DNA from: DASUBV01 sp035763085
GTDB lineage: Bacteria > Actinomycetota > Actinomycetes > Streptosporangiales > Streptosporangiaceae
DNA length: 23,463 nt
Direction: 5' to 3'
Assembly (NCBI GenBank): GCA_035763085.1
Contig: DASUBV010000308.1
Location: 1-23,463 of the forward strand
Each line of letters starts with the position of its first letter. The stretch's first letter is position 1. The position numbers were made by a program, and so were the translations under genes. The notes beneath the pieces were generated by a model that saw nothing but the letters and a program-made list of their open reading frames with translations, ran no database searches and was not told the origin of the DNA. Positions 16,225-23,313 of this stretch are shown piece by piece.

Positions 16225-16617
16225 TCACGCTATCTCCTGCTCAGCGGAGGACCGAAAGGTGTTCTGGAACAGCGCCTCGATGCTGTCCTCGTCCAGCCCG
16301 GCCCGCCGCGCCTTGGCCAGCCAGCGGCGCAGATCCTGGCGCAGCGGGCCGTGCGCTGCGGGGGACACCGGGGCCAGCGAGCCGGTCACGAACGTGCCCA
16401 CTCCCGGCCGCGCGCTGACCAGGCCCTCGCGCTCCAGCTCGCGGTAGGCCTTCAGGACGGTGTTGGGGTTGATGGCCACCATCTCGACGACCTCCTTGAC
16501 GGTGGGCAGCTTGTCGCCCTCGCGCAGCAGGTCGAGCCGCAGGGCCTGCCGGACCTGCTGGGCGAGCTGCAGGTACGGCGCGACCCCGGAGCGGGTATCC
16601 AGGCGAAACTCGATCAT
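16225..16617 (-). CDS. GntR family regulator, YtrA type
   Basis: From ATG 16617 the protein has 130 residues. The winged helix fills the first half (VAPYLQLAQQVRQAL, then LPTVKEVVEMVAINPNTVLK and AYRELEREGLVSARPGVGTFV). Only about 50 residues follow, which is the short helical tail of the YtrA subfamily rather than a full ligand domain. YtrA members often control ABC transporters, and none is adjacent here. AGAGG seven bases upstream supports this ATG over ATG 16635. Its own promoter contains a palindrome, so autoregulation is likely. The decarboxylase starts 98 bp downstream. Confidence 0.88.
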   Translation of the reverse strand: MIEFRLDTRSGVAPYLQLAQQVRQALRLDLLREGDKLPTVKEVVEMVAINPNTVLKAYRELEREGLVSARPGVGTFVTGSLAPVSPAAHGPLRQDLRRWLAKARRAGLDEDSIEALFQNTFRSSAEQEIA

Positions 16618-16639
16618 GGCCAAACCTCTATTCATCTAG

Positions 16640-16679
16640 TTGTCTAGTACAATAGAGACCTGGACTGCGGCGGTGTCAA
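16640..16679 (-). promoter_or_regulatory. gntR promoter with overlapping operator
   Basis: On the minus strand TTGACA (16679-16674) and TATTGT (16654-16649) are 19 bp apart. The palindrome TTGT-ACTAG-ACAA (16652-16640) overlaps the -10 box and the predicted start, the place where a repressor would act. The segment is sharply AT-rich compared with its surroundings. Confidence 0.6.
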
Positions 16680-16695
16680 GCGGTTTTGCTCAGGA

Positions 16696-16732
16696 CCGGC
16701 CAGGGCCCGGCCAGGACTGGCCCTGGAGCCGG
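16696..16732 (-). terminator. Hairpin terminator after tenA
   Basis: CCAGGGCC (16700-16707) pairs with GGCCCTGG (16719-16726) around an 11-base loop, extended by CCGG/CCGG pairing outside a two-base bulge. It starts within 10 bases of the tenA stop and separates tenA from the gntR promoter. There is no T-tract. Confidence 0.6.
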
Positions 16733-16740
16733 CCGGGCCG

Positions 16741-17409
16741 TCAGACGGGCCAGCGCTCCTGGCGGTACCCCATGTCCCAGAACATCCACTCGTACCGGCT
16801 GGTGGCGCGGAAGTGCTGGCGGACCCGGGCGCGCTCGGCGGGCCCCAGGCCCCGTCCCAGGTCGTCGGTCACCGCCAGCACCTCGCGGACCTGATCGGCA
16901 TACTCCTCGCCGCTGTAGGTGTCGATCCACTGCTGGAAGCGCGGGTCCGGCGAGCCACGGCGCAGCAGTTCCTTGCCGACCTCCCAGTAGATCCAGTAGC
17001 ACGGCAGCACGGTGCCGATCCCCTCGGCGAACGAGCCGCCGCGGACGGACGACAGCAGGTAGCTGACGTAGGCCAGCGTGGTCGGCGCCGGCTCGGCGGC
17101 CTCGCCCAGCGCGGGGTCGATGCCCAGGCTGCTCATCAGCGAGTCGTGCAGCTGCCGCTCGACGGTGACGATGCCCGCCGCGTGCCGGGCGAAGATCTCG
17201 GTGATCTGGATGTCCGGGGCCCGGGCGCCTACCTCGGCCAGGGCCTGGGCGTACCCGCGCAGGTACAGCGCATCCTGCACGACATAGAACGCGAACGCGT
17301 CCCGGGACAGGCTGCCGTCGGTCAGCCCGGTCAGGAACGGGTGGGCCAGGATGGCGGCGTAGATATCGGAAATCCCGTCCCACAGCTCACCGCTGAACTG
17401 ATCACTCAC
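16741..17409 (-). CDS. tenA: TenA/thiaminase II family aminohydrolase
   Basis: The protein has 222 residues, close to the family norm. Key positions are present: Asp46 (FYVVQDALYL), the nucleophile Cys137 (LPCYWIYWEVG) and Glu207 (SRYEWMFWDMGY), matching Asp44, Cys135 and Glu205 of the Bacillus enzyme. TenA hydrolyses aminopyrimidines from degraded thiamine, allowing salvage of the HMP moiety. Retention of the cysteine puts it in the TenA_C branch. GTG 17409 has GGGAG eight bases upstream. The gene follows the SDR stop by 20 bp in the same direction. No thiamine riboswitch or other thiamine gene was seen, so a different aminohydrolase role remains possible. Confidence 0.88.
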   Translation of the reverse strand: MSDQFSGELWDGISDIYAAILAHPFLTGLTDGSLSRDAFAFYVVQDALYLRGYAQALAEVGARAPDIQITEIFARHAAGIVTVERQLHDSLMSSLGIDPALGEAAEPAPTTLAYVSYLLSSVRGGSFAEGIGTVLPCYWIYWEVGKELLRRGSPDPRFQQWIDTYSGEEYADQVREVLAVTDDLGRGLGPAERARVRQHFRATSRYEWMFWDMGYRQERWPV

Positions 17410-17429
17410 TGTCTTGCTCCCTCGGATTC

Positions 17430-18251
17430 TTAGCGGGCGGCCATCGTGATGCCGCCGTCCACCGGGATCACCGTGCCGGTCAGGTACCGGCCGGCCCGCG
17501 AGGACAGGTAGATGACCGCGCCGGCCATGTCGTCGGGGTCGCCGATCCGGCCCAGCGGCACGCCGGCCTCGATGCCCGAGCGGATCTGCGGGTCATCCAG
17601 CGCCCAGGCCATCATCTTGCTCTCGAACGGCCCGGGGGCCAGCGCGTTGACCGTGACCGACTCGCCGGCCAGCTCCCTGGCCAGGTGGCGGGTCAGCATG
17701 TGCACGCCGGCCTTGCTGCTGGAGTAGGCGTAGTGGTGCACGGCCGAGGTGGCCAGCCCGTCTATGGAGCCGATGTTGATGACCCGCGCCGGGTCGTCCG
17801 CGGTGGCGGCGGCGCGCAGCAGCGGCAGGCACCGCCGGGTCAGGTCAAAGGGGGCCTTGACGTTGATGTTCCACACCTTGTCGAAGGCGTCCAGCGGATA
17901 GTCCTGCAGCGGCGCGCCCCAGGTGGCGCCGGCGTTGTTGACCAGGATGTGCAGCCGGCCCTCACGCCCGGCCAGCAGACTGGCCAGCTCGCTGGTGCCC
18001 TCAGGCCCGGCCAGGTTCAGCGGCACCGAGATGCACTCGCCGAAGGCCGACAGCTGCGCGGCCGTGGCGTCGCAGGCCTGTTTCTTGCGGGCGGTGATGT
18101 ACACGCGGCAGCCCGCGCGCACCAGCCCGCCGGCGATCATCGCGCCGATGCCGCGCGACCCGCCGGTCACCACCGCCACCTTGCCGGCCACTCCGAACAG
18201 GGAGGTGATGGTCTGCTCCGGGCTCGGTGCCGTCCTCGGGCTGCTGTCCAC
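17430..18251 (-). CDS. Short-chain dehydrogenase/reductase (SDR)
   Basis: From GTG 18251 the protein has 273 residues. It has the cofactor motif TGGSRGIG (29-36), NNAG (105-108), catalytic Ser162 (GSIDG) and Tyr176/Lys180 (YSSSK), and the C-terminal PVDGG of classical SDRs. The basic pair in TARKK suggests preference for NADP(H). The substrate is unknown. AAGGGA five bases before GTG 18251 supports this start; the frame is open farther upstream, but that part is proline- and arginine-rich shadow of the divergent region. It heads a two-gene operon with tenA. Confidence 0.9.
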   Translation of the reverse strand: MDSSPRTAPSPEQTITSLFGVAGKVAVVTGGSRGIGAMIAGGLVRAGCRVYITARKKQACDATAAQLSAFGECISVPLNLAGPEGTSELASLLAGREGRLHILVNNAGATWGAPLQDYPLDAFDKVWNINVKAPFDLTRRCLPLLRAAATADDPARVINIGSIDGLATSAVHHYAYSSSKAGVHMLTRHLARELAGESVTVNALAPGPFESKMMAWALDDPQIRSGIEAGVPLGRIGDPDDMAGAVIYLSSRAGRYLTGTVIPVDGGITMAAR

Positions 18252-18504
18252 GCTGGTCCCTTCTGCCGGGCGGGGACCCTGCCGTGTCAGCCGCCGCCGG
18301 AACTCTGGCTGCCGGCCCCGCGGGCCCGCTGGTGGCATTCTGCCCGGACGGCCACGAACCCACCACAGCGCCGCGACACGCACAGGACGGATGCACCGGA
18401 CGGTGCCGGCGGAGCGCGCCCGGCGCCGGTTACGTTGGGTGTTTGCGCTCCGGCGCCTGGCTTGGCTGACAGTCCGCCCCGCTGCCACAGGAAGGCCATT
18501 CCGC

Positions 18505-20058
18505 ATGCCAGTAACCCGGCACAGCCGGCTCCTGTTAGCCATGCTGGCGGCCTCCGGCTGCCTGGCGCTCACGCAGCCGGCCCTGGCCGCCGGGCCGGGT
18601 GGCCCCGGGCGGGGTGGCGGCGGCCCGGCTGGCCCGGCCGGGATCGGCGCTGCTGGCTCCGGGGGCGGTGACACTGCGGGCGCGGGCGCCGCTGCGCGGC
18701 GGACGCTCCTGGTGACTATTCGCTACAAGCGGGCGCAGGCGGCGGCCCGGGAGGCGGCGACGGGCGGCCCGGCCGGCGAGGGCCCGGATCAGCCGGGCGG
18801 CGTTGCCTCCTACCTGGCCCGCGCCAGCCGTGCCTTCACCGCCCGCAAGGACGCGCTGCTGCGCCGGCACCCCGGGATGCGGGTACTGGCCCGGTACCGG
18901 ATGCTGCCCGAGCTGCTGGTGCGGGTGCGCGGCACCGCCGCGGCCCGGTCACTGGCCGCCGATCGCGGCGTCCGCAGTGCGGTGCCGGTGCGCATCCACC
19001 GGCTGGCCGCCACGCCCCTCGCCGCAGGCAGTCAGGCGGACCGGCACCGGGACGCCCGGCGCCGGTCCGCTGCCCGGCCTGCCGCCGCCCGGCCGGCCCG
19101 GTCGACCGCCGACCTGGAGCTCATCAATGACCTGGCCGCCCAGGCCAGCGGCGATCGCGGCGCCGGCACGGCGGTCGCCGTCCTCGATGACGGCACCGAC
19201 TACCACGAGCGGGCCTTCGGCAGCTGCCCGCGACCAGGCGCGCCCGGCTGCCGCGTGCTGGCCTATCGGGACTTCGCCGCGCCGCCGCGGCACGGCCTCA
19301 GCTTCACCGGGCACGGCACCAACGTCGCCGGCCAGGTGCTGAAGGTCGCGCCCGGCACCCGGCTGGTGGTCGGCAACGTCTTCCACCGGACCGCCCGCGG
19401 CGGCGTCGTCTCCACCGCCGACCTGATGAGCGGCCTGAACTGGGTGCTGACCGAGGCGGCCCGGCGGTCCCCGGCGTACTCGTTCCGCGCGGTCAACCTG
19501 AGCCTGGGCAACCCGTTCACCTACCACGCGAACTGGTGCGGGGAGAACCCGGTGACCGGCGCCTTCAGCCAGCTGCTGGCGGCCGGCATCCAGCCCGTGG
19601 TCGCCGCGGGCAACGACGCCTACCAGGGCACCGCCTTCCGGACTGGCATCACCATGCCCGCCTGCGCGCCCGGGGCGCTGGCCGTCGGCGCGGTGTTCGA
19701 CGGAGACTACGGCCGGGTCACGGTGAGCCAGCCCGGCAGCCGGTGCAGCGACCAGGTCACTTACGCCGACAAGATCGCCTGCTTCAGCCAGGGCGGGCCG
19801 CGGGTCGGCCTGCTGGCCCCCGGCTGGCGCGAGACCGCCGCGGGCGTCACCAAGAGCGGGACCTCGCAGGCCACTCCGCTGGTGACCGGGGCCATCGCCG
19901 CCCTGGCGTCGGGCTCGATGGCCCGGACGACCAGCCAGATCGTCACCGCGATGCGGCTGGCCGGCCAGCCGGTCCAGGATCCGCGGACCGGCCTGATGGT
20001 GCCGCGCCTGGACGTATGGGCCGCCGAGCAGCGCCTGGCCCGCGGCTACAGAAGCTGA
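18505..20058 (+). CDS. Secreted subtilisin-like serine protease (S8)
   Basis: From ATG 18505 the protein has 517 residues. A signal peptide is clear: RHSR, a hydrophobic core to about residue 22, and cleavage after ALA near 28. A Gly/Pro-rich segment and a basic Ala/Arg-rich propeptide-like region extend to about 200. The catalytic triad is Asp228 (VLDDGTDYH), His270 (GHGTNVAG) and Ser454 (SGTSQATP), with oxyanion Asn370 (VAAGND). Seven cysteines in the mature part could form disulfides. The Asp motif is DDG rather than the common D-S/T-G. AGGAAGG nine bases upstream supports the start. The gene is divergent from the SDR gene with a 253-bp promoter region in which I saw no clear boxes. Confidence 0.9.
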   Translation: MPVTRHSRLLLAMLAASGCLALTQPALAAGPGGPGRGGGGPAGPAGIGAAGSGGGDTAGAGAAARRTLLVTIRYKRAQAAAREAATGGPAGEGPDQPGGVASYLARASRAFTARKDALLRRHPGMRVLARYRMLPELLVRVRGTAAARSLAADRGVRSAVPVRIHRLAATPLAAGSQADRHRDARRRSAARPAAARPARSTADLELINDLAAQASGDRGAGTAVAVLDDGTDYHERAFGSCPRPGAPGCRVLAYRDFAAPPRHGLSFTGHGTNVAGQVLKVAPGTRLVVGNVFHRTARGGVVSTADLMSGLNWVLTEAARRSPAYSFRAVNLSLGNPFTYHANWCGENPVTGAFSQLLAAGIQPVVAAGNDAYQGTAFRTGITMPACAPGALAVGAVFDGDYGRVTVSQPGSRCSDQVTYADKIACFSQGGPRVGLLAPGWRETAAGVTKSGTSQATPLVTGAIAALASGSMARTTSQIVTAMRLAGQPVQDPRTGLMVPRLDVWAAEQRLARGYRS

Positions 20059-20143
20059 AGGCGAGGGTCTGTCTGCTTGGTCACGTGCGGCGCGCCTGCA
20101 CCCGCGTTCGATCGCTGCGGCAACAACCAACAGTCTCCTAATG

Positions 20144-20184
20144 TGTCATTGACATCCTAATAGTCGTAGGAAATACTTTGACTC
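20144..20184 (+). promoter_or_regulatory. Leaderless promoter and operator of the second tetR gene
   Basis: TTGACA (20149-20154) and ATACTT (20173-20178) are 18 bp apart, and ATACTT ends six bases before ATG 20185, which lacks a ribosome-binding site. The palindrome TGTCA-T-TGACA (20144-20154) overlaps the -35 box and is a candidate autoregulatory site. Confidence 0.6.
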
Positions 20185-20871
20185 ATGGCACCTGGATCAG
20201 TTTCTGCCACCGACCGCCGCCACCGGCGGCGGCAGGAGACGATCGAGGAGATCCTGGACATCGCGGTGCAGATCATGGCCGAGCAGGGGGTGGCCGGGCT
20301 GTCCGTCGGGGAGATCGCCCGCCGCATGGGCATCCGCCCGCCGTCGGTGTATGTCTACTTCCCTTCCAAGCACGCGCTCTACGACGCGCTGTTCGCCCGC
20401 GGCGCCCGGCTGCTGCTGGCGGCCATGCAGGAGGTGCTCGCCGCCGCCCTGCCCGCCCGCCCGGCGACGCTGGAGGAGGCTCTGCTCCCCGCCGCGCAAG
20501 TGTTCGTGCGCTGGTCGGTCGAGCATGCCGCCTACGCCCAGCTGCTGTTCTGGCGCCCGGTCCCGGGTTTCACCCCCTCACCGCAGGCCTACCAGGCCGC
20601 GATCGAGACGGTCGAACTCGGCCGCGGCCGGCTCACGGCACTGCAGGACGCCGGGCTGCTGCGCGCCGACGCGCCCATCGAGCAGATCGAGCGCGACCTG
20701 ACCATCCTGCTGTCCGGCGTCGTCAGCCAGCAGCTTTCCAACGCGCCCCAGCAGGCTTTCGACGAAGGCCACTTCACCGCCGCGATCCCCGGGCTGATCG
20801 CCATGCTCGCCGGCCATTACTCTCCGCACCCGCGGGCGCCGGAAACAGGCAGCCCCCCGAGGCGGCGCTGA
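20185..20871 (+). CDS. TetR/AcrR family transcriptional regulator
   Basis: The protein has 228 residues. The helix-turn-helix is at about 40-62 (SVGEIARRMGIRPPSVYVYFP), after an Arg-rich N-terminus. The C-terminal half (about 85-215) contains Trp/Phe-rich segments such as FVRWSVEH and LLFWRPVPGF that could line a hydrophobic ligand pocket. It is followed 30 bp later by an SRPBCC-fold gene in the same direction, so both probably share the leaderless promoter. The ligand is unknown. Confidence 0.88.
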   Translation: MAPGSVSATDRRHRRRQETIEEILDIAVQIMAEQGVAGLSVGEIARRMGIRPPSVYVYFPSKHALYDALFARGARLLLAAMQEVLAAALPARPATLEEALLPAAQVFVRWSVEHAAYAQLLFWRPVPGFTPSPQAYQAAIETVELGRGRLTALQDAGLLRADAPIEQIERDLTILLSGVVSQQLSNAPQQAFDEGHFTAAIPGLIAMLAGHYSPHPRAPETGSPPRRR

Positions 20872-20901
20872 CCGGCTCGGGCACGGCAAGAAGGAGGAAC
20901 A

Positions 20902-21450
20902 ATGCGCAGCGCACGCCACGGGCAGGTCCAGCTGCACATCGACGCGTCACCGCAGAATGTCTGGGCGCTGCTCGCGAACCTCGACCAGATGGGTCAGTGG
21001 AGCCCCGAGTGCTACCGCGTCCAGTGGCTGGACGGGGCCAGTTCCCCCGCCACGCCCGGCGCCCGCTTCAAGGGCTGGAACCGGTACGGCTGGCTGCGGT
21101 GGTCCATGACCTGCCAGATCAAGACCGCCGAGCCCGGCCGCGAGCTCACCTTCTCCACCATCGAGAAGGACCGGGAAGAGGTCCGCTGGCGCTACCGCCT
21201 GGAGCCCGCTGACGGCGGCACCGACCTGATCGAGTCATTCCAGGTCATCTGGCTGCCCTTCAAGGCCCGGCTGGCTGAGGACGTGCTCATGCGCGACCGC
21301 GACCGGCGCCGCGAGGAGGCGATGCTCACGACCCTCAAGCGGATCAAGGACCTCGCCGAGAGTGCCGCCACCGCGGCCGGGCGTCCATCAGCCACATCAA
21401 CGCCGTTTCGAGGAGGCGGGGATGACTGGGTACGCGCTGAGCATCAGTGA
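20902..21450 (+). CDS. SRPBCC/polyketide cyclase-like ligand-binding protein
   Basis: The protein has 182 residues. The fold pattern is clear: QVQLHIDASPQNVWALLANLDQMGQWSPEC (about 8-37), GARFKGWNR, then RYRLEPADGGTDLIESFQV and a long C-terminal helix to about 155. SRPBCC proteins bind hydrophobic ligands, and some are cyclases or aromatases. A perfect AAGGAGG four bases before ATG 20902 supports the start. The last 25 or so residues (ATSTPFRGGGDDWVRAEHQ) look unlike a family terminus and overlap the next, truncated gene, so the original stop may have been lost at the same rearrangement. Confidence 0.82.
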   Translation: MRSARHGQVQLHIDASPQNVWALLANLDQMGQWSPECYRVQWLDGASSPATPGARFKGWNRYGWLRWSMTCQIKTAEPGRELTFSTIEKDREEVRWRYRLEPADGGTDLIESFQVIWLPFKARLAEDVLMRDRDRRREEAMLTTLKRIKDLAESAATAAGRPSATSTPFRGGGDDWVRAEHQ

Positions 21451-21562
21451 TATCGAAGTGGAGCGATACCGGCTCATGGCCGAGATGGCTCGTGAGCTGG
21501 AAGCGGACGCATGGAAACTGGCGGGAATCGTCCCGGGTGCCGTGGTCGCCGATGTTGGTTGA
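21422..21562 (+). pseudogene. Truncated SAM-dependent methyltransferase, N-terminal 46 residues only
   Basis: AGGAGG five bases before ATG 21422 leads a frame that begins MTGYALSISDIEVERYRLMA and reaches GIVPGAVVADVG, then stops. In complete class I methyltransferases this motif I continues as ADVGCGPG. The break therefore falls inside the SAM-binding loop, and no C-terminal remainder is visible in any frame over the next 140 bp. The protein cannot bind SAM. It overlaps the end of the SRPBCC gene by 29 bp. The short stretch after the break is noticeably less GC-rich, as expected near a deletion or insertion junction. Confidence 0.7.
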
Positions 21563-21690
21563 AGGGCTGAGATTTACCGGAGTTATAGTTCGAGGCCGAG
21601 CAGACAGACCCCCACCATTCAGCTTCTGTAGCCGCGCCGCGTGCTGCGTACTGCGCGCGATGCCGCCCTGGCCTGCGAGGCCTGGCCCGC

Positions 21691-21702
21691 TAACGTAGCG
21701 CC
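21691..21702 (+). promoter_or_regulatory. Leaderless -10 box of the LLM oxidoreductase gene
   Basis: TAACGT ends six bases before GTG 21703, which has no ribosome-binding site. No good -35 box is seen. Confidence 0.45.
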
Positions 21703-22542
21703 GTGCGCTTCGGCTTCAAGACCTCACCGCAGAACACCAGCTGGGATGCCATGCTCGCGGTCTGGCGGGCGGCTGACGACATCGAGATCTTCGAGTCCGG
21801 CTGGACCTCCGACCACTTCTATGCCGTGCACGATGACCGCCCGGCGGCGCAGCGCCTGGAGGGCTGGGTCACGCTGACCGCGCTCGCCCAGGCGACCCGG
21901 CGGCTGCGCATGGGCACCCTGGTGACCGGCGTGCACTACCGGCATCCGGCGGTGCTGGCCAACATGGCGGCCACGCTCGATGTCATCTCCGGCGGGCGGC
22001 TGGAGCTGGGCATCGGCACCGGCTGGCACGAGCCGGAGTCCGCCGCCTACGGCATCGAGCTAGGCAGCCCGCGCGAGCGCAGCGACCGGTTCGAGGAGGC
22101 CTGCGAGGTGCTGGCCGGCCTGCTGTCGCCAGCCGAGACGACCACCTTCCGGGGCCGGTACTACCAGCTCACCGATGCCCGCTGCGACCCTAAGCCGGTC
22201 CAGCAGCCGCACCCCCCGATCTGCATCGGCGGCAGCGGGGAGAAGCGGACGCTGCGCACCGCCGCCCGCTTCGCCCAGCACTGGAACTTCGACAGCGGCA
22301 CCATGGACCAGTTCCGCCGGGGCAGGGACGTGCTGCACCAGCACTGCGCCGACATCGGCCGCGATCCCGCGCAGATCCTGCTGTCCGGCCAGGTGCGCTT
22401 CACCGGCGATCCGGCGCAGACCGCCGCGGCCGCCGCGGACCTGCAGGCGGCAGGAGCCGGGCTGGCCATCATCTACCTGCCGGTGCCGCACACCCCAGGT
22501 GTCCTGGAGCCGCTGGCCAGCGCGCTGGCGGGGCTGGAGTGA
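21703..22542 (+). CDS. F420-dependent LLM-class oxidoreductase
   Basis: The protein has 279 residues, typical of the short bacterial luciferase-like family. It begins RFGFKTSPQN, continues with ESGWTSDHF (about 32-40), ATRRLRMGTLVTGVHYRHPA (66-85), and the GRLELGIGTGWHEPE glycine loop (97-111), and later has PPICIGGSGEKRTLR. These are the cofactor-contacting segments of actinobacterial F420-binding enzymes. The substrate is unknown. The start at GTG 21703 lies just after a TANNNT box, so the transcript is probably leaderless. It converges on a small minus-strand ORF. Confidence 0.87.
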   Translation: MRFGFKTSPQNTSWDAMLAVWRAADDIEIFESGWTSDHFYAVHDDRPAAQRLEGWVTLTALAQATRRLRMGTLVTGVHYRHPAVLANMAATLDVISGGRLELGIGTGWHEPESAAYGIELGSPRERSDRFEEACEVLAGLLSPAETTTFRGRYYQLTDARCDPKPVQQPHPPICIGGSGEKRTLRTAARFAQHWNFDSGTMDQFRRGRDVLHQHCADIGRDPAQILLSGQVRFTGDPAQTAAAAADLQAAGAGLAIIYLPVPHTPGVLEPLASALAGLE

Positions 22543-22591
22543 CCCGGACGACCTGAGCCTTCGCGGCAGGCCAGCCAGTCAGGCCGCCTGC

Positions 22592-22774
22592 TCAGCGCGG
22601 ACGGCGGCGCAGCAGCGTGCGGCGCACGCGGATCCGGCGGCGCGGGCGGACTCGCTCGGGCACGAGCGCGGGGCGGGCCGAGCCGGTCACCCACCACAGG
22701 CCCGGGCCAGACCGGCCCTCCGGGTCGGTCGCGGTGGGGATTCCCACCCAGGTTGAGGAGCTCAGTCCGAGCAT
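22592..22774 (-). CDS. Small arginine-rich protein downstream of lsr2
   Basis: ATG 22774 has AGGAGG seven bases upstream, the best ribosome-binding site in the area, and opens a 60-residue frame. The first half is neutral (MLGLSSSTWVGIPTATDP, then GLWWVT). The last 22 residues are mostly arginine (RPRRRIRVRRTLLRRRPR). I do not recognise a family. It lies 87 bp after the lsr2 stop in the same orientation and may be cotranscribed. The basic tail could bind nucleic acid or acidic surfaces, but this is only inferred. It is short enough that a non-coding frame cannot be excluded. Confidence 0.55.
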   Translation of the reverse strand: MLGLSSSTWVGIPTATDPEGRSGPGLWWVTGSARPALVPERVRPRRRIRVRRTLLRRRPR

Positions 22775-22860
22775 GACGATCCCTCCTGGCTCGATTGAGG
22801 GCATGACTGATGCTAGCCACCGCGCAGCGCCGAAGGCCCGTTTCCCGTCCGCGTTTTTAT

Positions 22861-23187
22861 TTACTGCCGCGAGTGGGCGGCGTCGTAGGCCTCCGCCGCG
22901 CTCAGCGGAAGCCGCCCGCGCGCGCTGACCTCAATGCCATGAGCGCGTGCCCACTCTCGGACGGCGCCCTGGTCATGCCGGGCGGGCGCTAACGTGCTGC
23001 GCCGCCGCCTGCCGGGAACCTTCCGGGCGTTCTCGATGTACGGCCGCAGGGCCTCGGCCATCTGCTGCCGGTTTGCGGCCGACAGGTCGATCTCGTACTG
23101 GCGGCTGTCAACGCCGAACCGGACGGTCCCGTCAGCCTCGCTGCCGTCGAGGTCGTCAATTAACTGAATCTCAAACCGCTGCGCCAT
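22861..23187 (-). CDS. lsr2: Lsr2-like nucleoid-associated protein
   Basis: The protein has 108 residues, the normal Lsr2 size. The N-terminal dimerisation domain reads MAQRFEIQLIDDLDGSEAD, then VDSRQYEIDLSAANRQQMAEAL (about 26-47). The linker is basic (GRRRR). The C-terminal DNA-binding domain has VREWARAHGIEVSARGRLP, including the RGR minor-groove hook. Lsr2 coats AT-rich and foreign DNA and silences it, like H-NS. GGAGG eight bases before ATG 23187 supports the start. The gene is divergent from the aldo/keto reductase gene with a 126-bp gap. Confidence 0.9.
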   Translation of the reverse strand: MAQRFEIQLIDDLDGSEADGTVRFGVDSRQYEIDLSAANRQQMAEALRPYIENARKVPGRRRRSTLAPARHDQGAVREWARAHGIEVSARGRLPLSAAEAYDAAHSRQ

Positions 23188-23301
23188 GAATGGTCCCTCC
23201 AGCTATCCCCATTCCGAAGCGCAGCAGCGGCGCCGTTTGTTACTGCGCTCGTCACCGCGCCTGAGAAAGGCACCCGCGAGCCCGCCGCTGCGGGCGGCCC
23301 G

Positions 23302-23313
23302 TACGGTAACGGC
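23302..23313 (+). promoter_or_regulatory. Leaderless -10 box of the aldo/keto reductase gene
   Basis: TACGGT (23302-23307) ends six bases before ATG 23314, which has no ribosome-binding site. Confidence 0.4.

Noticed and set aside
18252..18674. Upstream extension of the SDR frame by 141 codons
   Set aside because: The extension is low-complexity and lacks SDR homology, and GTG 18251 has a good ribosome-binding site.
18949..20130. 393-codon minus-strand open frame
   Set aside because: Antisense to the subtilase with its complete catalytic triad.
22562..22591. GCAGGC/GCCTGC inverted repeat as a bidirectional terminator
   Set aside because: The 6-bp stem with a loop of about 14 bases is too weak in DNA of this GC content to call.
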